Position numbers and translations under genes: made by a program
In this document: positions 22,691-34,053 of the stretch, piece by piece
How positions within the stretch are numbered: the first letter of the stretch is position 1
How the letters are laid out: the number at the start of each line of letters is the position of its first letter
NCBI RefSeq assembly: GCF_016097555.1
Contig: NC_054701.1
Span: 32,528,272 to 32,592,271 of the forward strand
DNA from: Gigantopelta aegis
Taxonomy: Eukaryota > Mollusca > Gastropoda > Neomphalida > Peltospiridae
Direction: 5' to 3'
Length of the DNA stretch: 64,000 nucleotides
Notes under the pieces: model-generated
The model's input: only the letters and a program-made list of their open reading frames with translations
Databases searched by the model: none
What the model was told of the DNA's origin: nothing

Positions 22691-23739
22691 AGTTAATATT
22701 GTGATGTAGATGCGTTACAAAATAGAATTTGAAATGTATCAAATTTCCAACCAAAAACAAAGTGTTTTGTGGGATATCTGTTTCAAGGGAGAGGATCTTT
22801 TGTACACATAGCCTAATGTATTTTATTAAAATTTCAAAGTATTATTTTCTAAAATGTCTGTAGGGACAAAATTCAAAGCTTTCTATGTTGTCCTGTTTAA
22901 TTTTAAGAGAACAAGCTATTATTTAAATGTATATGTACGAATACTAAGTCTTATATCTTGTCATAGAGTATAAAATTAAGCGTAGACGAGATAGCCGCAT
23001 TTTAGTCATTGAATTTCAGAAAACAAAATTACTAGTATTGTATTAAAACTACTTATAATACTGCGTGAATTGCGCGATTCTCGGGGCAATAGCGTTAACC
23101 TTTCTGCAGTAGTAATCGATGGTTTCTGATCAATATCGATGACTCAAACTTTCATACACGTGTGTACCTCGGCAGACGTTCACGCGCATAATTCGTCAGA
23201 GAACACAAAGATAATTATGTATTTAAATCATGTCGGGTAATATGCAAAATATTAATAGTTTAGTATTTTAAAGAAAGGTTCTGAAACAGAACTTCTAATT
23301 GGTGACGAATATGAACTAGACTAAAATAACAAAAGAAGTTAAAAAGGCAGAAGAGGGAATCGGTGTACAGAAATATAGTGAATTTTGAAACTAGACAAAA
23401 GGGGTTATTTATAAACTAAAAATGCATTTTTTCTTTATTTGTTGGGTGGTGCTCATTTACTACCCACGCTAAATAATAGATTGGCAGTGGGAACATTTGC
23501 ACCCGCCACAACGGTTGGGGGTTGAACACTCGCCCACACAACAGATTCCCTCCTTTCACACCAGATGCCAGGGACAGTATTTTAAGGGCACTATTAACAG
23601 TTAAGCAGATTTTCTTTCAATATAATTTTGCGTCCCATTGTTTTAAATGTGTATAAATCAGTTAAATGGCAGTGTGTTTTGGTGACTAAACATTCAGTGT
23701 TTGTGACCGTGTGTGTGTTAGTGACTAACCATCGAGTGA

Positions 23740-23800
23740 CCGGTCTCCACTGGGCGTGGGCGGTGCCTATTGCTTGCCGCAGGTGTGTCTAAGCGCCGGC
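23740..23800 (+). promoter_or_regulatory. GC-rich EGR/Sp1-like site
   Basis: A gggcgtgggcggtgc motif (near 23752) matches EGR1/KLF consensus sites within an otherwise AT-rich stretch, followed by a GC-rich gcgccggcggg. It could be an alternative promoter for the 34-kb gene. No transcript evidence is available. Confidence 0.2.
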
Positions 23801-24605
23801 GGGTTACGTTCAGTTGATTGAGCACGGGTAATAAATACTACCAGCTATTCTCACATATGTATAGCATGTTTGTCGTTTACCCCGGACGCTGGAGGTTTTA
23901 TGGTCTTTAAAAATAGATTCCACTAGTCAAATGTTATTATAAAAGAACTGAAAGCTGTATAGGCTACCCGTTGAAAGGTGTGGGCCCGTTGAAGAGAATT
24001 TCGAAGTAGGGGGTCCATTGACAGAACGAATGCGTGGTGTCCGCGGGGGGAAATCACAAGCTACTGGTGGACTTTAAAGGGAATGCTTCCCAAGCTTTCA
24101 CTATTATATTATAGATTTGTTACTTTTTAAAGCGTCTGTCATTTTGAAAATTGGGGACCCGTGATCCCTACCCTCCACGCCAATGTATCGACCCCATACC
24201 CTTCTACATTCTCGATGATCCTGAAGCGTGCAATTTCTGTCGGAGGTACCGTACTGTATATCCATGCAGTTTAACAGTTTAACCCGTTTTTTGTGAAAAC
24301 CAGCTGTAGGCCTATATCATTTTTGACATATATATGATTGAGGAGGCGAATGTTGGTAACAGATAACATTTTCTTAAACGTTTGACAGACACTTTTTTCC
24401 TTCTATTTAAAAAAAATAAAATACTTACAGTATTTAGATCTTGGTAGAAAAGTACTTTTAATAAGTGTATAAATGAGATACACAGGAAAGGTTCTGTTAC
24501 GAGTAATTTTCAAGTGGCAATTTGTGAATTGCTAATGTGAACCCAGTCTAAACCAATACCACAACCTATTGACAGCGTATTTGTGTTATACGAACCGAAT
24601 AGGGT

Positions 24606-24632
24606 GACACACACACACACACACACACACAC
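24606..24632. repeat. (AC)n microsatellite
   Basis: Thirteen AC units followed by an imperfect cgccaccgtcgtcg tract. Confidence 0.95.
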
Positions 24633-24933
24633 CGCCACCGTCGTCGTAAGAAGGGGTAGAGACAGTGTTGGGTGTATAGTGCGGAACTAACTTTTACATT
24701 TGACTGGGTGAAGTCTAGCATGAAATTTGTGTTAACTTTGCAAAAGCGCTTAGTAGCAGTTTATGAATTTTAAAGTAGTTTTAATCATTTCTTCATTTTC
24801 TTGTTCACTAAATTCTAGATTTCCTAATAAGATCATTTTACAATTTAGATGTAAATAGTTTCACATGGAATTGTTTGTTCATTGTTCAGGGGACAGTAGA
24901 CAATGAAACGATCTGTATCTTCTATAGGATGCC

Positions 24934-25193
24934 GTTTAAGGGGAGCTATATATACGTTTAAGGGGAGCTATATATGTTTAAGGGGAGCTATATATACGTT
25001 TAAGGGGAGCTATATATACGTTTAAGGGGAGCTATATATGTTTAAGGGGAGCTATATATACGTTTAAGGGGAGCTATATATACGTTTAAGGGGAGCTATA
25101 TATGTTTAAGGGGAGCTATATATACGTTTAAGGGGAGCTATATATACGTTTAAGGGGAGCTATATATACGTTTAAGGGGAGCTATATATATAC
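24934..25193 (+). repeat. 12-copy tandem array of gtttaaggggagctatat
   Basis: Unit starts are at 24934, 24956, 24976, 24998, 25020, 25040, 25062, 25084, 25104, 25126, 25148 and 25170. Unit lengths follow 22-20-22 three times, giving a 64-base higher-order period, then 22-22-24. The core taaggggagcta is the inverse of tagctcccctta at 25669-25680. Confidence 0.95.
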
Positions 25194-25225
25194 GACTCTC
25201 GCTCCACATTACTTCCCTGAGATAG

Positions 25226-25519
25226 GGGGCGGGACGTAGCCCAGTGGTAAAGCGATCGATCCCCGTCAGTGGGCTATTTCTAGTTCCATCCATTGCACCA
25301 CGACTGGCATATCAAAGGCCGTGGTATGTACTACCCTGTCTGTGGGATGGTGCATATAAAAAGACCCCTAGCTGCTAATTGAAAAGAGTAGCCCATGCCG
25401 TGGCGACAGCGGGTTTCCTCTCTCAATATCTGTGTGGTCCTTAACCACATGTCTGACGGCATTTTACTAAAAATAAAATGTCTTGAGTGCATCATTAAAT
25501 AAAACATTTCCTTCCTTAT
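25226..25519 (+). mobile_element. H1 SINE, tail A, with 13-base target duplication
   Basis: It is flanked by ttccctgagatag (25213-25225 and 25520-25532). The head lacks the stretch between the A- and B-box-like motifs (ggtaaagcgatcgatccccg). Full tail A. Confidence 0.9.
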
Positions 25520-25554
25520 TTCCCTGAGATAGTTCAAGGAGAATAATGTTTAGC

Positions 25555-25665
25555 TCCGGGTCAGGTCATAGGGTTTTACGTGCACATTCAGAACAAGATG
25601 TTGTAGCGCACGCCTGTCCCGAGCGCATGTGTCGGCCTCGGCCGGCTCCTCCGTCCAGGACAGGA
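25555..25665. repeat. Dispersed repeat, also at 52200
   Basis: catagggttttacgtgcaca, ttcagaacaag and gtagcgcacgcctgtcc recur in inverse orientation at 52200-52262 in IAP intron 2. Confidence 0.6.
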
Positions 25666-25668
25666 TTT

Positions 25669-25680
25669 TAGCTCCCCTTA
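25669..25680. repeat. Right terminal repeat matching the amplified array
   Basis: tagctcccctta is the inverse of the array core. A second element of the same kind at 32462-32537 has single terminal repeats taagggtagcta and tagctaccctta. Confidence 0.6.
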
Positions 25681-25889
25681 GCATGTGAATTTATATGGTA
25701 TTAGTATGGTAATTTAATATATTAAAGGGTTCAAACTTAATTTGTAGTGTAATTAATCATGCTTTTTTCATGTCGAGTGATTTATTGGTGTTGAGTGCGG
25801 AACCTTTAATATCTTGGTCAGGTGAGAAATTGTCATATAGGTATAATAGGTACTCTTTTTAAACCTTTCACCCCCTCTCTGAATATTCA

Positions 25890-26010
25890 TTTCATTTCAA
25901 CTTATTTTTGTGCTTATAATCCAATTAAGGTTCAAGAACGCTGTCCTGGGCACACATCTCGGCTATCTGGGCTGTCTGTCCAGGACATTGGTTTAGTTGT
26001 TAGTGGTATG
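25890..26010 (-). mobile_element. H4 SINE 3' fragment
   Basis: aaggttcaagaacgctgtcc and gggctgtctgtccaggacat are the inverse of the end module of the 40.0-kb copy. Confidence 0.6.
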
Positions 26011-26375
26011 TCGGAGGTGTCCTTTTTAAACGGTACACACCTTCCCTAGAAAATATTGTTTTCACCCCTATCCCGTTATATTCCTCGGAAATTTGGGGTT
26101 TTGGTAATAATCAAAATATAGAAAGAATACAGCTAAATTTTCTAAGAGACTTATTAAGGCTAAGAAGAGGTACCCCACTGCCCATGATTTATGGGGAATT
26201 AGGCGTATTCCCATTAGATATTAAGATACAAATTAGAATGCTCAGTTTTTGGGCCTCGTTGATCACAGGAAAGGCCTCTAAAATATCATATCTACTGTAC
26301 AAAACAATGATTAGTGAAAGCACTAAAAATGGGTCAAAATTTAAATGGTTAAGTAATATAAACGATATATTAAAG

Positions 26376-26732
26376 GGGCATTCCTGAGTTTGCTGCAACT
26401 TTTAATGTGTTGTCGACTAACAGAACCTTTTCAGCGATTGAAATTACATATATCAAATATATTTTTCTGCATAAAATATTAGTGGCTGTATATTAAACGT
26501 GTTTCTGATCGTTCTAATATTTTTACTAGGTTAAATTTCATTGTATTTCCTAAAATATAATTTTTTCGTACGTACGAAATTATTTGAAGTTTAGTCTTCT
26601 TATGACCAGAAACAAATTAAATATACAGACACTGATAATAAACAAGAAAATATATTTAATATGTAAGTTTAATCGTAGAAATATTTTATTAGTCGGAAAC
26701 ATCTGACAATGCAACAAACTCAGGAATGTCCC
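26376..26732. mobile_element. Foldback MITE, same family, inside a LINE copy
   Basis: Ends AGGGGCATTCC and GGAATGTCCCT, with the same palindromic body and central cgtacgtacg as the 18.7-kb copy but in the opposite orientation. It interrupts the LINE reading frame after SNINDIL. Confidence 0.8.
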
Positions 26733-27290
26733 TTTATATAAATTAGGACTGGGAAATTATTGGTTAAACCAGACAGTCAAATAAGAACTCATTTATTAAG
26801 TTAGTTAAAAAGTTCAATTCAGACAAACCTGGAACGAAAATATTAACACTTATCCCAAATGTATTACTTATAGAATATTTAAATTGGCACATGCTTGTGG
26901 AAATTACCTTCTTTACTTACCTGAAAAAAATACGCATTATTTACAGTCGATTCAGAATCAGCAATCACTGTCTTGCAATTGAAACTGGCAGATGGCAAAA
27001 TATTGAACGAAAAAATAGAATTTGCCCTCTTTGCAAAATCACAATTGGTGATGAATTTCATTATCTATTTCAATGTCCACACTTTACTAACGAAAGATCA
27101 ACCTACCTACCTAAATAAATATTACTTCAACAGACCAAACACTTTCAAATTACACAAGCTTTTTAACACAAAACAATTATCTATTATAAAGAACCTCTGT
27201 ACGTTTCTTAATGTCATTATTAGTGTATTAAAAGACACGCCTTTGTCATAGATTTATTCAACTAGTATATTTTAGCTTTTGTGTATGATA

Positions 27291-27350
27291 TATATAGATA
27301 GATAGATAGATAGATAGATAGAGATATAGATATAGATAGATGGATAGATA
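27291..27350. repeat. (GATA)n microsatellite
   Basis: tagatagatagatagatag followed by interrupted copies; a (TA)n tract lies at about 27396-27410. Confidence 0.9.
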
Positions 27351-27964
27351 TAATTGTATGCATGTATATTTTAATCAGCAGCCGCCATTGTATTGTATAT
27401 ATATATATATGTTTGTAAACACCTCAATGTAACACCGTTTGGTGTTCTGAGTGAATAAAGTTCTGTTCTGTTCTGACCCCTGGTAATGAACACTGAAAGA
27501 CGACGATTCGCCTAGCTAGAGGAATGCATAATTAATGAAGCCAATAATATATGGAGGAATGTAGACCGCGGGACATACTTTAAATCGGAGGGGTTAAATA
27601 CTAGCGGTTGATTACCCTATCCTGTCAGAGGAATCATTATTTTCTTTTAATGCGACTTCGTGCATTCTTTAAGCGTGGTGTCATTAGCCTGGTTATATCT
27701 GTGACTTTAAGCTCCTGGTGAATGGCACTTCAAATCCACTAATGTATCGTGGGGGGGGTAGTCACCTTTAGACAATTTTTTTAATGTTAAGTTAAAGAGA
27801 GAAAAGTACATTTTCTGTGTTTCAGATGCTAGAAAATCGCGTTTCCGAACTTTCTGAAAGTGTAGGCTACATTTCACACACGGTGTATATACAAATAGTA
27901 TTTCTATGGCCATTGACCAGAGTGGATTTAGTTAGGCCAGCCCACTCAGTTTTGGTAACGATTC

Positions 27965-28195
27965 ATCCATTCAATCAGTTATTTTCGTGCTTTTATCCAA
28001 TTAAGGTTCAAACATGCTGCCCTGGGCACACACCTCAGTTATCTGGTCTGTACAGTCCAGTGGGTTAGAGGTTAGACGGAGAGAAGCCAGTTTAATGGCT
28101 TTAAGTCGTTAAAATTCGCACTGGGTGGGAGCCGGGAGGCGAACCCAGTACCTGCCAGCCTTAAGTCCACTATACCACCGAGGCCAGTTTTGGTG
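27965..28195 (-). mobile_element. H4 SINE, near full length
   Basis: On the minus strand the head is actggcctcggtggtatagt with a box B-like gggttcgcctccc. The end module has the inverse of ttcaaacatgctgccctggg. The central part differs from the 40.0-kb copy. Confidence 0.65.
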
Positions 28196-28734
28196 CAACG
28201 AATTGTTTCTTATCATACAACATCGTCATCGTCCTCTCATTATTCTAGTCCACACATCCTGGTCTCACCCCCTTCACAAACTCGTGGACCCGCCTTTGTT
28301 GGACTGTTTGGTTTGGGGGCTATTCGCACTCTATAGACGATTGCTGTCATGTTAACTGTTGACCGAGCACTGTATCCCATAACTAAATTAGCATGATAAT
28401 GACTTGGTCATTGGACGGCGAAGGTGTTAAGCCATCGGGATTAAAGTTGATAGATAAATACCCCTTAAGGACTGAACTGAACTTTATTTACACTCTGGCC
28501 GTAATAATACGATATCTGGAGATGGTGGGGGTGGGGCGTCAAAAAGTTGGACAAAAAACAAGTGGGTGGCACAGGGCCTGGATACAGATATATACACACA
28601 CACTCCCCTCCCTTCCCACTTTGTACCGTTAGTGGGTGGGTTTTGTTTTTGTTTTTTGGATTGATTGGTTGAGACGCTATCTGTTTGCCTGTCTTAGTTA
28701 TTTTTCATACTTTGATACTTTCGACATATAGTCT

Positions 28735-28949
28735 TAAGAGACAAAACGCGCTACATTTTTCCATTAATAACAAGGGATCTTTTATATGCACCATCCCACA
28801 GACAGGATAGCACATACTACGGCCTTTGATATATCAGTCGTGGTACACTGACTGGAACGAAAAATAGCCCAGTGGGCCCACCGACAGAGATCGATCCTAG
28901 ACCGTCAGCGCATCACGCGAACGCTTCACCACTGGGCTACGTCCCGTCA
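28735..28949 (-). mobile_element. H1 SINE, 3'-truncated
   Basis: Minus strand head gacgggacgtagcccagtgg and central module up to atataaaagatcccttgtta, then the start of tail B. Confidence 0.8.
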
Positions 28950-29349
28950 TCAGTGTTGCAATAACCTATTAAGTGCAGTATGGATTTATTTAAAAAAAAA
29001 AAAAAAAGTGCTGAGGCGGCATTAAATAACTTAACCTTTTTTCCTTCACTCCACCTGTTTAAAAATAGTTTTCACGCTTTGGAGCATACACAAAGCTGAA
29101 GCTTATTCAAACCGTACACCCTGGAGATGGGTCTCGTATGTCACGTGACTAAATTAGTATGTACTTGATCGACTCGTGCAATATAATACGTGGGCGCACT
29201 GCTCCACTGTTCGAACACATACCGCCTAAGTGATGTTATTAACTTATTACAACAGTATACTATTGTGTGTGTGATAAGGAGGCATGAATAAAAACAAATG
29301 TAGGCTAGCACGTATCTAGTTTATTAAAGTATATTCTGCTCCAGTTATA

Positions 29350-29450
29350 TTAAGTTTTCATTTTAACTCGATTTTTGTCGAATTAAAAGTTCAGGCACGC
29401 GGTTTAGGGCACACCTCGTTACCTGGGCAGTCTGGTAAGGACATGACTTG
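29350..29450 (-). mobile_element. H4 SINE fragment
   Basis: aaaagttcaggcacgcggtt and acctgggcagtctgg are diverged inverse copies of the end module. Confidence 0.4.
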
Positions 29451-29567
29451 GGAATCCAATATGAACGGACCAGAACTTAGCGGACCCTTCTGTCTACCTT
29501 TCCACTGAATACCTATATGATTAAGGTTTATGTAGACTGTGATGCGGCGCTTCGTGTGTCTGCAAAA

Positions 29568-29739
29568 CGCATGCGGTTAGTCGCAATGAAATGATCGTAT
29601 ATTATGATTTATATGCCCAAAACGCATGCGGTTAGTCGCAATGAAATGATCGTATATTATGATTTATATGCCCAAAACGCATGCGGTTAGTCGCAATGAA
29701 ATGATCGTATATTATTATTTATATGCCCAAAACGCAAGC
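29568..29739 (+). repeat. 55-bp tandem repeat, 3 copies
   Basis: cgcatgcggttagtcgcaat starts at 29568, 29623 and 29678, exactly 55 bases apart, and a fourth start (cgcaagcc) at 29733 diverges. The copies differ by one base. Confidence 0.95.
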
Positions 29740-29856
29740 CGCAGACGCAAGTCAGAACGCACACACGCGCCGCATTCAGTCTATATGAGCCTTATTGCAA
29801 AGTAAAAAAAATTGTTTTACCTAAGTTGGATTGGGTGGTTGGAACCCAATGATACA

Positions 29857-29871
29857 CCCCCCCCCCCCCCC
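29857..29871. repeat. Poly(C) tract
   Basis: About 15 C in a row. Similar tracts lie at 31727-31746 (C) and 22304-22320 (G). Confidence 0.9.
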
Positions 29872-31430
29872 TCCAACCATACGCCCCTGGAGTTATCGGT
29901 TAGGGAAAGAAAAGGCGGTGTATGCTTGTGGTCTTTTAACACCCCAATGAACCGTTAAAAGCCTGGGTGGGTGGGTAGGATGCGAAGTCACTACCTATCA
30001 TAATTCAAGCAGATTGCTTAACCACTACCACACTGATCGTTGGTTTGTTTTTGGGTGAGAGGCGTGTTTGGGGGTTTTAATCAAATTGGGTTAAATGGTT
30101 CTCATTTATTTATTATTTATTTATTTATGTATTTATTTATTTAATAGAACAGATGTGTGTAATAGATTGGGATGGGGTTTTTTTTTAAGGAATAACACTT
30201 AATTTTGAGTCGCCAAAACTCCTCGTGTTAAACATTCTGGAAAGAACTATATATGTCATCCTGACATCAAGCAAACATCTAGTATTACAAACTGTCATAC
30301 AATATTGCCGCGGTACACACATTTCAAACGCTTGTAATTGACACTTTGACACTGAACAATCAGTTATGCACGTCTTAACTGCGAAGGTCTTTGTGTTCAA
30401 ATTAAACTGGTTTAACAGAACAGCAATCAAGATGAGTTTTATATCTGTACGTCGTAAGATCGATCCTCTTCGATGAATTTTTTTTAGTAGTAGTAGTAGT
30501 AGTTTTGTACCGGTCCAACCGGAGGGGATTATAGATTTCATCTCCATCCGTCGGCCTGTCCGTCCGTCTGTCTAACATAAAGTTTTCCGGATGGGTTTTT
30601 TCTTCTTCGGAATTTCTCAAAGTAGTAAGCTAAAATTGTTTGTATAACTTTATCATGTACTGTTACAGATCACGTTTGACATTCGTGGCGATTTACACAA
30701 TGTTCACAGTTATGGCCCTTGAACGTAGGAGATAACGAAAATGCAATGCCTCAAAATATTGAACTGAAATGTTATGTATAGCTTTATCAGGGACATGTAT
30801 TACTTTAGCAGTACTCTCATAAAATGTTTGTTTTTGTTTCTGTTTGTTTGTTTGTTTGTTTTGTTTGTTTACTTATTTACTTATGTATTTAATATTCATT
30901 ATGCCTAGGCAATCACATTGTCAAAACGTTGTTTCAACTCTGTCGTGTGCAGCTGTGATTTTGACATTTTTAACGGTTTTGTCGTTCATATTACATTTAT
31001 TTCATCGCGTTACTAAACATGTAACAGCAAGTCAACTTGTGTGAGTCGATGGAATCTTCTCCATTACAAAGTCAGAACCTATCATGTTTAGTGACGTCAA
31101 TTTCCCACTTCAAAATAGCACATATTTATAAATAATAAATTGGTTTAAAATCATTGACAAAAGCTATTAGTAATGCGCAATCAGCCAATACTTAGCTGGG
31201 CACAGCTTTACTATTATTTCTTGTTTTCTCAAAATAAGTAAAAGAAATGAGTTGCAATACCGGATTTTGCTGAAGGCAGCACGAGTGCTCCACGACTGGC
31301 ATTTCAAGTTAATGTATGTATTGTATGGTTGTATTCAGTCAATTCAAGTACACTGCTCTGGCAATACGCTTTAAATAACTATGCTCGGTGTGGGGCGCGT
31401 GTCTGAGATGCGATATAGGTGTAAGATTGT
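29872..31430. other. Intergenic, no gene seen
   Basis: Contains (TTTA)n near 30100-30145, a TAG repeat near 30486 and (GTTT)n near 30840. The open frames have no recognisable domain. Confidence 0.4.
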
Positions 31431-31448
31431 CCGCCCTCCATGGACTCC

Positions 31449-31691
31449 AGATCCCCGTCGGTGGGCCCATTGGGCTATTTCTCGTCACAGCCAGTGCACC
31501 ATGACTGGTATATCAAAGACCTGTGTGGGATGTTGCATATAAAAGATCCCTTACTGCTAATCGGAAAGAGTAGCCCATGAAGTGGCGACAGCGGGTTTCC
31601 TTTCTCAACATCTGTGTGGTCCTTAACCATATTATGTCTGACGTAATTAAAATGTGTCGCGTGCGTCATTAAATAAAAACATTTCTTTCCT
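31449..31691 (+). mobile_element. 5'-truncated H1 SINE, tail A, with 12-base target duplication
   Basis: tccatggactcc flanks it at 31437-31448 and 31692-31703. It starts in the head at the B-box-like agatccccgtcggtgggccc, so the truncation happened during insertion. Confidence 0.88.
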
Positions 31692-31874
31692 TCCATGGAC
31701 TCCGATTCACCCTCCTACACTCCTTCCCCCCCCCCCCCCCCCCCCCAACCCCCCATAATCACTTTCCATAATCTCATGTGTGGGCATGTCTTCTCTCTCT
31801 CATATCTGTACAATACTTCTTGATGCATTCTCTTTATCTCTTCCTTCTCTCGTCTCTTCCTTTCCTCTATTTCT

Positions 31875-31887
31875 CCCTCTCTCTCTC

Positions 31888-31969
<82 letters not shown>
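31875..31969. repeat. (CT)n microsatellite
   Basis: About 45 CT units with one CC interruption, following a C tract. Confidence 0.95.
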
Positions 31970-31972
<3 letters not shown>

Positions 31973-32461
31973 AACCATATGTTAAGACTAAGTAGTAACT
32001 AAGTTTACACGTGCAGTGGTATCACCTTAGAATGTCTGCTAAAGCGGCCTGACTCGGTTGTTGTTGGTTCATTTCTGTGACACGGTGACAGTTTACGTAA
32101 AAATCAATCCTCTTAATTACTTGATTATAAATACTACAATGAGTCATGTGTCACACATACCGCCGGTATATTACCGGAACATTGACGTACTTCGACATTA
32201 ACCTGCTTCGAATTGTTGGATACAACTTAAAAATCCGAATCTTCTTGTAGAACATAGTCACTGAGCCAAAATTACGAAGTCTTTTTGTTTTTTTAAACCC
32301 AGGTGTTTATGCTTTGTAAATATTATATGCAGTTACACGCGTGTAGCTTTTTAAATAAAAAACACAAACAAACAAACAAAACAGATTTGTAAATTCAGCC
32401 CAATATGTTAGTTTGTAATTAGCTAAAGGGGAAGGAAGGGATTATTCAGACCTCGCCTTTT

Positions 32462-32537
32462 TAAGGGTAGCTATCGCTCCCGTTCCCTATCGCTCCCCTG
32501 AGACATGTTAAAGAAGAGTAATTTTTAGCTACCCTTA
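32462..32537. mobile_element. Short inverted-repeat element related to the 25-kb array
   Basis: Ends taagggtagcta and tagctaccctta. The interior ctcccctgaga ... aagaagagtaattttt is shared with sequence flanking the SINE at 25.2 kb. Confidence 0.5.
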
Positions 32538-32751
32538 GCATATGACATTACGAGTACCCGGTATCAATTAGGTAATATTGTATATGACATTACCAGATTC
32601 TAAGTCAGGGAAGTTATTAATCACTCTTCAAAACAAATTTCAAGGGGACGTCTGATTTAATAGTCCCTAACGACACCTATCACACTGTTCACCTGGGGGC
32701 GATCGCCTGAGGTGTAATGGGTTGTATGGTCAATAGCATTTGACGAATACA

Positions 32752-33077
32752 GGGGCAGGACGTAGCCCAGTGGTACAGCGCTCGCTCGATGCGCGGTCGG
32801 TGTGAGATCGATCCCCATCGGTGGGCCCAATGGGCTATTTCTTGTTCCAGCCAGTGTACCACGACTGGTATATTAAAGGCCGTGGTATGTACTACCCTGT
32901 CTGTGGGATGGTGCATATAAAAGATCCCTTGCTGTTAATCGAAAAGAGTAGCCCATGAAGTGGCGACAGCGGGTTTCCTCTCTCAATATCTGTGTGGTCC
33001 TTAACCATATGTCTGACGCCATATAACCGTAAATACAATGTGTTGAGTGCGTCGTTAAATAAAACATTTCTTTCTTT
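32752..33077 (+). mobile_element. Full-length H1 SINE, tail A, with 13-base target duplication
   Basis: tttgacgaataca lies at 32739-32751 and 33078-33090. Intact A-box-like tagcccagtgg and B-box-like gatcgatcccc, central module and tail A. This is the best reference copy in the window. Confidence 0.92.
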
Positions 33078-33166
33078 TTTGACGAATACAAAACGTTTTT
33101 CCCATTCCAGTAGGTCTTTTGTGACTGCTACATAAGACTTTAGAATGATCTGTGGAAAATATGTGA

Positions 33167-33169
<3 letters not shown>

Positions 33170-33208
<39 letters not shown>
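33170..33208. repeat. (CA)n microsatellite
   Basis: About 19 CA units. Confidence 0.95.
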
Positions 33209-33211
<3 letters not shown>

Positions 33212-33401
33212 TAATTTATTATTTATATCGATATTTCTTTTTAAAAAACAAAACAACACTTCTTAAAAAATTGTATAGTCTTAATGGTTTTGAAGTTTCA
33301 TATGAGTGGTTTGTGTATTTTTATTGCTGCGTTATTATATTATTATCGCTGAACTGTTTTCAATTTGTATGCAAGATGGGACGGGTTTTTTTTTTTTAAT
33401 T

Positions 33402-33460
33402 CCTTGCTGCGTTTCTATAGGAGTAACCTATGTGGCGGCAGCGGGTTTCATCTTTCACTC
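33402..33460 (+). mobile_element. SINE tail A fragment
   Basis: ccttgctgcgtttctatagg then tatgtggcggcagcgggttt, matching the junction of central module and tail A. Confidence 0.5.
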
Positions 33461-33705
33461 TTGTCCAAGTGTCGGACGGGGCTGACTAGATATGAGAAAT
33501 AGCTGTATTTTAAAATGTACTAAATTTTGTTAAACAAATATTCCTTTCCCAGGTCGGACCCTGAACATATTTTTTGAGAGGGGACCAAGGGCAAAATGTC
33601 ACATGGACCAACTCCCTGAAAGGTCATTTCAAGGAAAATTGTTAACAAATTGTTACAAAAAACAAATTAGGAGCATTTTAATTTTTTTAAGGGACATGTC
33701 CTGGG

Positions 33706-33821
33706 CCCCTTTTTACGAAGCTATCTTGGTGCTAAGCTTAAGATCATCTAAAAGTGCAAAAATTAACTTTGTGCACTTAAGATGATCTTAGCGCAAAGAT
33801 CGCTTTGTAAAACGGGCCGCA
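33706..33821. mobile_element. Short foldback MITE (GGGCC ends)
   Basis: gggcccctttttacgaagct pairs with the inverse cgctttgtaaaacgggcc; ttaagatcatct pairs with agatgatctta. About 116 bases. Confidence 0.65.
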
Positions 33822-34009
33822 GGTTCTCAACATTGGATCCGTCTTTGTTTCCTGCACTAGAGTAAAACGCCTTTATATAGGCCTACACGTACGTATCCAG
33901 CACATAATTCAACGGTCTTCAAAATAACAGTCGTAGGGCAATTGTGATTACAAGACCATGACTTAACCAATTTTTTTAAAAAAAATTATATTACACTGAT
34001 TATTTTTGT

Positions 34010-34022
34010 CTGTATTTTTCAG
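34010..34022 (+). promoter_or_regulatory. 3' splice site for a 5' UTR intron of the CCDC3-like gene
   Basis: A polypyrimidine-like tract (tctgtatttttcag) sits just before the ATG exon. With no promoter-like sequence in the AT-rich, MITE-filled flank, a spliced non-coding leader is likely. Confidence 0.5.
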
Positions 34023-34053
34023 GGGAAAAACACACTAGAAAAAAAAGGACACA

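Larger units (their letters stand above)
21800..24600. other. Intergenic or long 5' intron
   Basis: Apart from the 22497 repeat and the EGR-like site, nothing recognisable. Confidence 0.4.
26085..27476 (+). pseudogene. Non-LTR retrotransposon remnant, second copy, split by a MITE
   Basis: Frame pieces include MIYGELGVFPLDIKIQIRML (compare MVYTELGFYPIQ in the 15.6-kb copy) and, after the MITE at 26376-26732, RFRISNHCLAIETGRWQNIE and ICPLCKITIGDEFHYLFQCP, the same zinc motif. The 3' end carries ttctgttctgttctg just after gaataaag, a short-repeat tail of the kind seen in L2/CR1-type elements. Not functional. Confidence 0.85.

Noticed and set aside
24934..25193. CRISPR-like array
   Set aside because: Units are contiguous without unique spacers, in an animal genome. 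It is a tandem amplification.
30185..30547. 120-codon minus-strand frame with several cysteines
   Set aside because: No signal peptide, recognisable domain or splice context, and overlaps a TAG microsatellite. Probably chance.
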